DNA from: Flavobacterium cupriresistens
Lineage (GTDB): Bacteria > Bacteroidota > Bacteroidia > Flavobacteriales > Flavobacteriaceae
Assembly: GCF_020911925.1 (NCBI RefSeq)
Contig: NZ_CP087134.1
Span: forward strand, 4,154,001 to 4,218,000
Direction: 5' to 3'
Length of the DNA: 64,000 nucleotides
Position 1 is the stretch's first letter. Each line of letters begins with the position of its first letter. Shown here piece by piece: positions 1 to 11,500 of this stretch. Made by a program: the position numbers and the translations under genes. The notes beneath the pieces were generated by a model that saw nothing but the letters and a program-made list of their open reading frames with translations, had not been told where the DNA came from and did not search any database.

Positions 1-3000
1 AATCGGGTATACAAGGATAACTTCGACATTTTCTTTGCTTGTTATTACTTGCTTGATTATTGCTATAGTCTTCTCAAAATAAACTTCGGGAGACGCAGCC
101 TCAATCATTTCTATATCCGCATTCAAAAATTCATTAAAATGTGGTACCATTTCCGGTACTGCTTCGCAGATTATTATTTTTCGCTTTACTTCAACATTCC
201 TTTTACTGCTTATCGGGGTTTCTTTCCAAACAGCTTTATAAAGTTGTATTTCTTCAGTAGGTATTGTTTGAGGTGCAGTTTTTCTTTCCGGTAGAAATAA
301 TACATTCTGAAATGCAATTAATACTTCTCCATTCTGATTGCAAATATCTACATCATAATTAATGACTTCGTCTGATTTGTTGTTCTTACTTTTTCGTACA
401 TAAGACCATATATTCTCTTCCAATGGCTGGCAAATGTCTATTTGCTCTACGCTAAAAGGGAATAATAAACCTGTTACTTCTTTCTCCAGATTAATTCCTA
501 TACAAGTTTGTAAAGCACTATCCATTATTCCAGGAGTCAAAGCATATCCTTCTCCTTTTGGAAGTTCAATCTTAGAAATTGCTTCCGAAGAACTGAACCA
601 CAAGTGTTGTACTCCTCGAAAAGAAGCTCCTAGTTCTAATCCTATTTCTTGGTATTTTTCATAAAAAGTATCTCTCGAAATATTCTTGCTAAGGGATTTT
701 TTAATCTTTTCTATATCGTGTTTTACAGGTGCCGAGGTTTCGGTTGAAGTTAACTCTCCTTGCCCATGAATTTGCTTTTCCTGACCTGAAACTCCTGCTG
801 TTGCTATAGTACTATATATAACATACTGAAGGCTATCTCCTTGTTTTATAATTTCTGTTTCAATTTCTATCGTCTTATCTCGATGCCATATAGGTTGAAG
901 CCATAACACATTTTTGAATTGCGTAATGCTTTTTTCTATACACTTTTCTCCAGCCGTTTTGGCTATCTCCAGATAGGCTACTCCCGGCAATATTTTTTCA
1001 TTCCTAAAAATATGATCTCTGAAAAAATGTTCCTCTCCTAAATAAATACTATTAAATTTTTGATTTCCTTCAGCAACGTTTATCCTTTGGTGTAGCAACG
1101 GATGTAGCTTCTGTACTGCAGAATTCGATTCGATTATCGTATTAGATTTTAACCAATATCTTTCTTTTTCAAAAGCATATGTAGGTAAACTTATTCTTTG
1201 AGGCCGCTCTTTATTATTTCTGTATAATTTATTCCAATCGACAGTTACTCCCATTGCCCATAAATTTGCTAAAGACTGGTATTCATTATGTTCTGTTGCA
1301 TACTTTATATAGGCTTCTCCTGCGCCGTTTGACAAAAAAGTTTTGAATTGCTCTTTTTCTTTTGCAGAAATTGCATTGGAGCTCACTAAGCCTTTATTAT
1401 TTTTTAACTTACTTACAAAATCTGCTATAGAATCTGCTATAAATACGCTACGAAATTCCATTGGTTGGCGTCCTACTTGCCATGTATAAGCTACATCAGA
1501 AATAGAAATCCCCGGTTTTTGTTCCAGGTAATCAATCAGATTTATTATTTGACGTTCTAGCGCTTTCTCGCTTTTTGCAGATATTGGTATAACAAACTCT
1601 TTACTGGAACTATTTTTTTGATGTTTGTTTTCATACTCTTCTACAACTAAATGCGCATTTGTTCCGCTAAATCCAAAACTACTTACAGCTGCCCTCCTTG
1701 GTGTTCCTGCAGAAGAAGTCCAATCTTGTATCTTATCTGTTATATAAAAAGGGCTATTTTCTAAATTGATTAAACTATTTTTTGCTTCATAATTTATGGT
1801 TGGAGGTATTATTTTTTCCTGTAATGCCAATAGTACTTTTTGTACTCCTGCTACTCCTGCGGCATAAACTGTATGCCCTATATTCGTTTTTACACTCCCT
1901 AATCCGCAATAATTTGTATTAGTGGTTTGCTTTTTAAAAGCACGTGTTAATCCTTCAAATTCTATAGGATCGCCAAGAGCAGTTCCTGTGCCATGTGCCT
2001 CTACATAAGTGATACTCTCCGGATGAATATCATATTTTTGATATACTTCATTTTCTAACTCTTCCTGAGATTTCATACTTGGTGCCAAAATTCCATTAGT
2101 AGTTCCATCCTGATTGGTTTCTACTCCCTTGATTATACCATGAATATAATCACCATCTCTTTTTGCATCTTCTAATCTTTTGAGTACTAAAACGCCTACT
2201 CCTTCTCCTGGTACAAATCCGTTGGCACGATGATCAAAAGCATAACATTGACCGTCTTTACTTAGCATACCTGCCTTACTTGACAATTTGTAAAATCTGG
2301 GTGTTGTATTAATAAATACTCCACCGCTTAGTGCTATATCAACTTCTTTATAATACAAACTTTTACAGGCCATCTCTATTGCTACCAACGATGATGAACA
2401 TGCTGTATCTATAGCAATTGCTGGTCCTTTAAGATTAAGAAAATAGGATATTCTTGAAGCTAAGATTGCGCTGCTGTTTCCCCAATAAATTGCTGCATTT
2501 TCCAGATTAGTTGTCTGTACATAATCTCCTTGCCCGGCTCCGACATATATTCCGCATTTTGCTCCATTTAGCTTATCTGTTACAATAGCGGCATCTTCAA
2601 AAGCTTTCCAGCAATGTTCTAAAAACAACCGTTGTTGCGGATCCATTCCTTCGGCTTCTTTACCTGATATTCTAAAAAACAAGGGATCAAATTTATCTAT
2701 GTCTCTTAAAAAACTTCCCCATTTACTATAGGTTTTATTCGCTACTTCTTGATCTGCAGAGAAGTGTTCGTCAATATTCCATCGCTCATTTGGCACTTCT
2801 TCGATCAGACTTTCTCCTCCTTTTATTTTTTGCCAAAAATCATTTAAATCCTTTGCACTACCATATTGCCCACTCATTCCTACTATGGCAATATCCAATG
2901 CTTTGGTGTTTTGACTGGATTGTTTAATTTCTTTAAAACTACTTGATGGAATTTCTGTCTGCGTCGTTCTTACTGAATTGGCTTTGACAATCACTTTCCC

Positions 3001-5502
3001 AATATTATCTCTGTCCTCAAGTATTTTATAGGCTTTTTTATAGTCTTCAAAAGGAACTTCTGTACTGATCACTGATTTTAAAATCCCTTTTTCTATATAT
3101 TGTTTACATTCTGCCCATAAACCTTCAATGTATTCCCGATCTTCGCCTATCAGTTTTCTTAGATCAACGGCTATAAAGGTTTGATTGTTTGAAAATTTAC
3201 TCAAATCAATATGATTTGCCGATTTTAAAGCCGTCATTGATAACTCAATATATTGCCCTCTTTTTCCTAAACAGTTGATTCCTTTTTGAATATTTTCGCC
3301 CGAAAGGGTATTTACAACGACTGTAACTCCTTGCCCATTCGTTATTCTATTTACGGCTTCTTCAAAATCTTGTTCTCGATAATTAATCGCATGCGTTACG
3401 CCTATTTCCCTTAAATACTCAATTTTATGAGTACTCCCCGCTGTAGCAATAACCTTTAATTCTAAATGCTTGGCTAATTGTATAGCAATATGCCCAATAC
3501 CACCAGTGGCGGTTTGAACCAAAATATAATCTCCTTTTTTAACGTGTACTCTTCTAAAAGCTTCAACCATTGTCATTGCTACCGTAGGAATAGCACATGC
3601 TTCTTCAAAGGATTGATTTTCCGGTATAGGTAGCAATTGTAATTCATTAGCAACACAATGTGTACTATGCAATCCGTAGCTGCCATCTGTCATTACTATT
3701 ACTCTATCTCCAATGCTGAAATTGATTACTTTATCTCCTCTTTCTATAATAATTCCCGAAGCCTCAAAACCTGGAGAAAAAGGATATGGAGGCATTGTAG
3801 GATATAATCCTTTCACACAAAGTAAATCCCCAAAATTGAGCGAAAAATGAGAAATCTCAACCAAAACCTCCTCTTGTTGTATTGCAGGTAAATCAAAATT
3901 CACAATACTAATATCATCTATTGTAGCAGGTTTTTCCAGCCATAATCGCTGTGCTTGGCCTTTTTCTTTATTGACAGAAAATGGTGTCTCTTCCTTTTTT
4001 ACCGTTTCTAATTGTTGGCTTAGAACTTCCTTTTCTGGTTTAATTTCGTTTTCTGATACTGTTGGCTGTATCGTAAAAGCCGAACTATGTTCTTCTGCCA
4101 AATATTTAGCGAATTCTTTTATGGTAGGATAATCAAATAAAATCGTAGTTGGAATTGCATTTGTTAATGTCTCATTTATTTCCTTTATTAATTCTAAACC
4201 TATAATTGAATCTACTCCATAATCCGACATTGGTGTTATCTCGTCAAACTCCGAAATCTCCATTTTTAGCACTAAGGCTAATTTATTCTTTATAAAATTT
4301 GCGATCTCCTTACTGTCTACAGCTTGTGCGATCCCCACCGCTTTTTGAGATACTATTTCTTTCTTATCGGGTTTAGTATCTTTTAAACTTTGCTCGACTT
4401 TAGCATCTTCGTCAGCCAAAATAATTTCTCCATCACTTTGAGATATTATAATTTGCTGAAACAATTCTTCGTCTTCCGGGTAGCTCATTGTATTGACAAA
4501 TCCTGTATCGGTTAATACTTTTTGCCATCCTTTTGGAGATAGACCGGGACTTCCTCCCAACCTAACTTCTGCATCTTCATACAACCACCAGCCATCGAGT
4601 AATCCAAATGTGAGGGTAGCATATATATCGTTTTGTGCTATTTCGTTTAATACCAACACTCCGTTTCTCTTGAGTACTCCTTTGATATTTTGAAGACTCT
4701 TTCTAATATTTTTTGTTGCATGTACTACATTTGCCCCAATTACCATATCAAAACTTCCCAAGGCTAGCTCCTGATTTTCCGGTGACCTTTCGATATTAAA
4801 AAGTTTCGTTTCTAAATAAGGTGCAATTGCCTTGTAATGCTTCTCTGCATGAAACAGAAAACTTTTAGACAAATCTGTATATACATAGCTTATCTTGTCT
4901 TTGTATGCACTTAATACCTGAAACAATAAGTTACTTGTTCCTCCTGTACCTGCTCCAACTTCCAGAATGGTAAACTTTTCTCCTTCTCCTAAGTTTTCGA
5001 TATTATCTGCTACAATATTTTCTACTACCTGGCACAATATATCATTGAAATAATCTGCTTGTTCATTGCCCTTATAAACTCCAGAAACAAGCTCCATACT
5101 TCCATCTGGAAACATTACATCTGTTGCATTTATTTTTCCTTGAAATATAGACTGTAACCCATCTAAACATCCTTGTAATAATTTAGCATGACCTGCCATC
5201 TCCGGCATTTCTGCAAAGATATTTTGCAATGTTACTTGTCTGTCAAAATCTTTTAATTCCTCCTGAGCTCTTGTAGTAAGGGTAAATACCGCTTCATTTT
5301 CCTGAAGATAATCACAGCTTTTTAAACTACGAATACATTCTTCCAGCAAACGGGTATGTTTGTCAACAATTTTTAATTCTATTTTTAACAGATCTATATC
5401 ATTAGCTATGCCACTTCTAAACCCCATATTTATCAAAATACTGAGTAATGAGTTATGACATATTCTTTGCATCTCTATGGCATTATTTTTTATGGTAGTC
5501 AT
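1..5502 (-). CDS. trans-AT polyketide synthase, 5' part of gene (cMT-ACP-ER-KS-DH-KR...), runs off left edge
   Basis: The reading frame is open from the ATG at 5502 to position 1 (1834 codons seen). Domains in order: C-methyltransferase (about residues 1-330, SAM motif EVGAGTGGT near 180); ACP (about 390-470, YGVDSI); enoylreductase (about 505-850, NADPH loop TGGIGHIAIQ); KS (about 865-1295, DTACSSS, EAHGTGTALGDP and GHTVYAAG all present); DH (about 1470-1745, RDHIFRNEKILP and MDSALQ); then the start of a KR structural subdomain. The cMT, ACP and ER complete the module whose KS-DH-KR sits at the end of the upstream protein, giving an alpha-methylated, saturated unit. ER after ACP is a common trans-AT order. 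The ATG directly abuts the TAA of the upstream gene, so translation is probably coupled. There is no AT domain. The domain calls are firm; the end of the gene is not visible. Confidence 0.93.
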   Translation of the reverse strand, partial: MTTIKNNAIEMQRICHNSLLSILINMGFRSGIANDIDLLKIELKIVDKHTRLLEECIRSLKSCDYLQENEAVFTLTTRAQEELKDFDRQVTLQNIFAEMPEMAGHAKLLQGCLDGLQSIFQGKINATDVMFPDGSMELVSGVYKGNEQADYFNDILCQVVENIVADNIENLGEGEKFTILEVGAGTGGTSNLLFQVLSAYKDKISYVYTDLSKSFLFHAEKHYKAIAPYLETKLFNIERSPENQELALGSFDMVIGANVVHATKNIRKSLQNIKGVLKRNGVLVLNEIAQNDIYATLTFGLLDGWWLYEDAEVRLGGSPGLSPKGWQKVLTDTGFVNTMSYPEDEELFQQIIISQSDGEIILADEDAKVEQSLKDTKPDKKEIVSQKAVGIAQAVDSKEIANFIKNKLALVLKMEISEFDEITPMSDYGVDSIIGLELIKEINETLTNAIPTTILFDYPTIKEFAKYLAEEHSSAFTIQPTVSENEIKPEKEVLSQQLETVKKEETPFSVNKEKGQAQRLWLEKPATIDDISIVNFDLPAIQQEEVLVEISHFSLNFGDLLCVKGLYPTMPPYPFSPGFEASGIIIERGDKVINFSIGDRVIVMTDGSYGLHSTHCVANELQLLPIPENQSFEEACAIPTVAMTMVEAFRRVHVKKGDYILVQTATGGIGHIAIQLAKHLELKVIATAGSTHKIEYLREIGVTHAINYREQDFEEAVNRITNGQGVTVVVNTLSGENIQKGINCLGKRGQYIELSMTALKSANHIDLSKFSNNQTFIAVDLRKLIGEDREYIEGLWAECKQYIEKGILKSVISTEVPFEDYKKAYKILEDRDNIGKVIVKANSVRTTQTEIPSSSFKEIKQSSQNTKALDIAIVGMSGQYGSAKDLNDFWQKIKGGESLIEEVPNERWNIDEHFSADQEVANKTYSKWGSFLRDIDKFDPLFFRISGKEAEGMDPQQRLFLEHCWKAFEDAAIVTDKLNGAKCGIYVGAGQGDYVQTTNLENAAIYWGNSSAILASRISYFLNLKGPAIAIDTACSSSLVAIEMACKSLYYKEVDIALSGGVFINTTPRFYKLSSKAGMLSKDGQCYAFDHRANGFVPGEGVGVLVLKRLEDAKRDGDYIHGIIKGVETNQDGTTNGILAPSMKSQEELENEVYQKYDIHPESITYVEAHGTGTALGDPIEFEGLTRAFKKQTTNTNYCGLGSVKTNIGHTVYAAGVAGVQKVLLALQEKIIPPTINYEAKNSLINLENSPFYITDKIQDWTSSAGTPRRAAVSSFGFSGTNAHLVVEEYENKHQKNSSSKEFVIPISAKSEKALERQIINLIDYLEQKPGISISDVAYTWQVGRQPMEFRSVFIADSIADFVSKLKNNKGLVSSNAISAKEKEQFKTFLSNGAGEAYIKYATEHNEYQSLANLWAMGVTVDWNKLYRNNKERPQRISLPTYAFEKERYWLKSNTIIESNSAVQKLHPLLHQRINVAEGNQKFNSIYLGEEHFFRDHIFRNEKILPGVAYLEIAKTAGEKCIEKSITQFKNVLWLQPIWHRDKTIEIETEIIKQGDSLQYVIYSTIATAGVSGQEKQIHGQGELTSTETSAPVKHDIEKIKKSLSKNISRDTFYEKYQEIGLELGASFRGVQHLWFSSSEAISKIELPKGEGYALTPGIMDSALQTCIGINLEKEVTGLLFPFSVEQIDICQPLEENIWSYVRKSKNNKSDEVINYDVDICNQNGEVLIAFQNVLFLPERKTAPQTIPTEEIQLYKAVWKETPISSKRNVEVKRKIIICEAVPEMVPHFNEFLNADIEMIEAASPEVYFEKTIAIIKQVITSKENVEVILVYPI

Positions 5503-8500
5503 TTAATTTAAGATTTGTTTTGGAGAAGTTATTTTTATCCTTTTAAGTTCTATTGTCGCCTCTTTTGGAGGTAGAATTTTTCTCTTTTTTAATTGAAAAA
5601 TGTTCATTCTCTTAATTACAGCATCATTTAAAAATTTCATTACGAAAAGTTGGCCTTTTTTTTGTGCAAAAACTTTTTCTAACGATTGCATTCCCTCCTC
5701 TTCAGTAATACTTCCTATCCCCATTTGTTGCATGCGTTGTTCATAGTCTTTAGAAGAAACAATACCTGTATTCCCCCAATATCCCCAATGGATTACATAG
5801 GTTGGAATTCCTGATTTTTGCTGTACTTGTTTTGCTAAACTATCTTTATAAGTGCATCCTGCCGAGTAATTAGATTGACCGGCAGCTCTGAAGAAACTTT
5901 GAGCTGAAGAATAAAAACAAATAAAGTCCAGTTCTTCCTGACTAAAAGCTTCTATAAAATATTGACTTCCAACTGATTTTGGATAGAATGATTTTGTAAA
6001 ATCTTCTTCACTCATATTGGCTACTATCTTATCATTAAGTACAATAGCGGAGTGAAAAATTCCATTGATTTCATCGGATGTAAGTTTGATTTGCGTATAG
6101 GCCGATTGCATACTTAACCTATTGTCTGCATCGCATTGAATATAAGTTGGGTATACTCCATATTGCCCTATTTCTTCAATTGCTGCTGTAATAGCTGCAT
6201 CTTGTTCTCTTCTTCCTAACCAATACACTTTGGCTTGGTACTCTTTTACCAGGTATGAAGTGGTTACTTTTCCCAAACCACCGGCTCCTCCTAAAATCAC
6301 ATATACGCCGCCTTTTCTAAGTTTAGAATATTGTTTTTCTATCTTATCTTCTACTGGTATGAGTATATTTTGATATAAATCGAGATTTCTGATTGCTAAG
6401 GATTCTCCCATTTTAGAATAGGGTGTATCAAGAATGCGCATCATATCATTAGGATGCGAAACATCTACACTTTTAAAACTCCAATTCATTTCTTCCTTTA
6501 CTAAAGAACCAACTAATCCAAGAATACCGGCACCTTTTTCTGTAACAATATCAGAAAAGGTTACTTTTTGTGTTTGCTTAGTTACAAATACAACCTCTAG
6601 CTTTTCAGCACTTCTTTTTTGTAATGCCTTAATATTCTTGAAGACGTTTACTTCTATTTTATCAATCTGCTCAAGCACCTCATTTTTATCATCGGCATCC
6701 CATATCCCTTGCAGGAAATAAACAGATTTAATGTCTTGCGGAACATCAGTTGCATTTTTATACCAATTTACACTTCCGCCATTGGTTTGTATTTCTTTTT
6801 CTAATGCTGCCGTATATTCGTTTTTGGCTCCTATAAAAGCATTCTTTTTATGCGGAACTATCGCCGATTTTTCAAAAGATATTTCCTCCCATATCGATTC
6901 ATAATAAATTCCAATAGACTCCTCTTTATTTTCTTGAGTTGTTTTTGTTTCTGGACTTAATGGAATCGATACAAAATCTCTCATTCCGATCAATACATTC
7001 CCATCTTGATCCAGTATTTGCATGGAATATTTGTGTACTCTACTTTTTTCTTTATTTTTTTGTACATAACACCAAGAAGCTCTTGATAAATCTTTAGAAT
7101 AGATGTCTACCGCCTGAAGACTGTATGGCAATTGTAAGCCTCCTTGTTTGTTATTAAAATCTACCCCTATGGTTGCTTGTAATGCTGCATCTATAACACC
7201 CGGATTTAAGATAACTCCTTCCCATGCCGGTAAATCAATACTAACTAATGATTCATTTTCATTGAAATACATTTTTTTGATCCCTTGAAAACTATCACCA
7301 TATTCTAAGCCTACCGTTTTAAAAGCTTCATAACATGCTTCGCCTTCTTTCTCGCCTTGCATACGCTCTTTTAAAACCGAAATATCATATCGCGAGCCTT
7401 GTTTTAAATCTTCTCTGCCTAATTTTATCTCCACATGCGTTATACTTTTTCCTTCTTCTTTACTCGATATTTGAACTAAAATCTCGTTTTTATCTTTTGT
7501 TACAAGAGTGATTACTTCTGTACTTTTATCCTCCACTTTTAACGGTTTCAACCAAGTAATCTCTTTGAGCTGTAATACCTCTTGATGTGTTACTTCTTCT
7601 AAAGCTTTTCTGGCCAGTTCTATATAAGCAACTCCCGGAAATAGTTTTTCAGAATTTACTAAATGGTCTTTTAAGAAGGTTTCATTTCCTGAAAAATCAC
7701 TATGAAATTTAATTCCGTCCAAATCAGATTTGTTTATATGAAGCATCGGATGTAAATCATCCACTCCATTTAATGTTACTCCATTTTCATTTGTTTTATC
7801 AGTTTTAGAGAACCAACAATATTTTTTTTCAAAAGGATAGGTAGGCAAACTTACCTTTTGCGGTAATTGCTTTTTATTGTAGTAGGCAGACCACTCTATA
7901 TTTCTTCCCAAAGACCATAATTCTAATATTCTTGCATCTCTATTTTTCCATAAACTTTTGATTTCTGTAGCTGTTACATCTTCCATTGTTGAAGCTTCCG
8001 GGTCTGTAATCCTGCAATAATAATCTAATAAAACTCCGTCTAGATAGGCGTTTAACTGAGCTGTAGCTTCCTCTGTAGTTGTAGCATAAAAAGCGAGTCG
8101 GTGTGACATTGCTTCTCTTCCTACTTGTAAGGTATATGCCACTTCTTCCGGCAAAAGTTTTTCTTGATTTTTTATAAAATGCAATAACTTCTCTGCATAT
8201 TCCCTGAGCTGTTTTTCTGATTTTGCAGATAGGACCCATATGGGTATTGGTTGGTCATAATTTTGTTGCTTCTCTTGCTTATTATATTCTTCAATAATCA
8301 AATGAGCATTACTACCACCTGCACCAAAACTACTAATACCTGCTATTCTTGCTTTTCCGTCCGTGTTCCATGGTTCTAATGTTTTTTGTACTCTAAATGG
8401 AGTATCATTAAAATTAATATTAGGGTTTTGTTTCTCGGCATGAATAGAGGGCACTAATTGCTGATTCTTCAATTGCAACAGCACTTTTGTTATTCCAGAT

Positions 8501-11500
8501 ATTCCCGCTGCAGATTCACAGTGTCCTATATTAGATTTTACAGAGCCTATCTTACAGATATAATCTTCCTCTTCTACCTGAAATGCTTTTTTCAGACTCG
8601 CAACTTCTATCGGATCTCCCAAACTTGTTCCTGTACCATGTGCTTCGATATAGGAGATTTGATCTGCTTTGAGGTTTGCTTTTTCCATGGCTCTTTTAAT
8701 TACCGAAGTTTGAGCTTTAGGATTCGGTACTGTATATCCATTCGTTTTCCCTCCATGATTTAAAGATGCTCCTCTGATAACTCCATAAATGTGATCTCCA
8801 TCACGTTCCGCATCTGATAATTTCTTTAGCAAGACAGCTCCAACTCCTTCAGACGGAACATATCCGTCTCCTCCTTCTCCAAAACTTTTACAACGCCCTG
8901 TACTTGATGCAAATCCTGCTTTACTTAAAAGCAAATATTTATTAGGATGAATGCTTACGTTTACTCCCCCTGCAATTGCTGCCTTACAATCACCATTCAT
9001 AATGCTTTGGCATGCAAGTTCTACTGCAGTTATTGAGGACGAGCACATCGTATCTAAAGCCATACTTGGCCCATGAAAATTAAAGAAATAGGAAACTCGA
9101 TTTGCTATACTACTTGGGTTACCCACAAGATGAATCTGATTGCCTTTATGCTGTTCTTCTATACCATATAATTGATATTCTTCATACATAACTCCCACAA
9201 AAACACCTACATTGCCAGTCATTTCATTTGTTTGGGTGGACCGTCCTAATTGTTCTCTAGTATAACCAGCATCTTCTATAGTTTCCCATGCCGTTTGTAA
9301 AAACAATCGTTCTTGAGGCTCCATTATTTCAGCTTCACGAGGGGATATCTTAAAAAATAACGGGTCAAACTTGTTTACGTCTTCTATAAAACCTCCCCAT
9401 TTACTATAACTTGTACCTGATTTACCTTTTTCTTCATCATAAAAACTGGTCATATCCCATCGATCACTTGGTATTTCGGTAATACTGTCTTTTCCTTGTT
9501 TTAGATTTTCCCAAAACTCTTGTACATTATTTGCACCAGGATACTTTCCTGCTAAACCTATAATCGCTATTTTTTCTTCATTGTCCGCATTTCTGACCGC
9601 TGAAAAGTCATCTTGAGATTTTGGATTATCTTCTATTACAGATTGGTCTGAATCTTGATTTCTCTCTTCAATACCTTCACTTACAAATGTTTCATTATGT
9701 GCTTCTTCAGGAGATACTGGATCTTCATTTTTTAACAACAATTCTTGTATCGCTTCTTGTTGATTTTCCAGAAAATAACCAATCAATTCTTGAAGTGATT
9801 GGTATTCAAAAAATAAGGTTCTTGGAATATCATTAAAAACCGCATCAAATGTGTTTGTTAACTTCGTGATACTAATGGAATCTATTCCGAAATCTTCAAA
9901 ATATTTATGGGCTTCAAATCGCTCTTTGGGCAACTTAAATTCTGTTGATAAAAGATCTATTAGATAAGATGTAATAAATACTTTTAACTCCTCTTGCTTG
10001 TATTCTTTGATTTTCTTCTCATTAACTTCCTTTACAACCTCCTTATTACCCTGTTTTTGTATTTCAATTCTTTCTAATAAACCATATACCGGTATTACCT
10101 GGCTCTGTTCACCAGATAATATAAAATCAAAACTATTTGTACCTACCTCATTAGGCATTGGTAGCATACCTGTCTGATTTTTTATATATTGTTTTTGTTC
10201 TTCGGACATTTTCATTCCTCCATTTTCCCATAGCGGCCAATTGATACTTATACTTTTACCAAATCTTGTCTTTTGCTCGTATTTTGTTCTTCTATCAGTC
10301 ATAAAATTGTCCATAAAAGCATTGGCAGAAGCGTAATCACTTTGCCCCTGATTTCCCTTTACTGCCGCTACAGCAGAAAAACTTACAAAAAAATCTAACT
10401 TTTCATTTTTAGTAACTTCATCTAAAAATAGGATCCCATCGATTTTAGGTTTTAACACTTCCTCTGCCTCTTCTGCACTTTTATGAATTATCAAACTATC
10501 TTTAATAATTCCCGCACTATGTATAATTCCATCTATAGTACCAAATTGTTGTTTTATTTTTTGAAACTGTAGTGTTACAGCTTCTTTATCAGCGATATCA
10601 CAAGAATTATATAGCACATTAGAATAGGAGTTTACAATTTTATTATAAGCATCGTTACTACTACTTCTGCCGGTAAGAATTACTTTCGTATCCTTAGTTT
10701 TTAAAATATGCTCCAAGAATATTTGTCCTAAACCACCCATTCCTCCAGTTATCCAATACACTCCTCCCTCCTTGATTTTTATCTCCGGAGTTTGTTTTTG
10801 CGGCGTTAAAACCTCTAGAATTCTTTCTTCTCGCTGTCCGTTTATATACCGAACCTCCGGGGCTTCTAACTTACTTTCTGATGCTACAATTTCAAGAATC
10901 TCTTCTATACTCTTTTTAGATTCATTATCCAGAACTATTACTTTTCCCAATATTTTTGAATACTCTAATTGAGCAGATTGAAGTAATGCTGCCAAATGGC
11001 CGTATTGCTTATAGCTATTGTTTTCTATGACGATAGTAAGCTCAACTTCTTCCTTTACTTCTACAATTTGTTTGAGTTTCTTAAAGATAACCTGAAACCC
11101 ATCCGTTGGATCTTCACTATCTTCCAGTAACCTAACCTCCGGACTATTGTTCTTTATTTTTTCTTTTATTGTACGCTCAAATCCTGCCAAATAAACCAAT
11201 TGTTTATTTTCTTTACGCTTACTTATTTGCGGGGCAACATTTTTCCATACCGCATTAAAATATCGAATTCCTTCTTTCTTATCTTCTTCACTTTCCTTTT
11301 TATCTGCAAGAATATTTTCTAATGGCAATAGCGTAAATTCGTCTAACTTTAAGATAATTTCTCCCACGCTATTCACTAAAATCATATTGTATTTTCGAAT
11401 ACCGGATGTGCTGGATTTTGTTGCAACCTGCTCCACTAAACACCAAGCTTTAAGAGGTACTTCTTTATAGATACTAACCCTCTGTATGCTATATGGAACA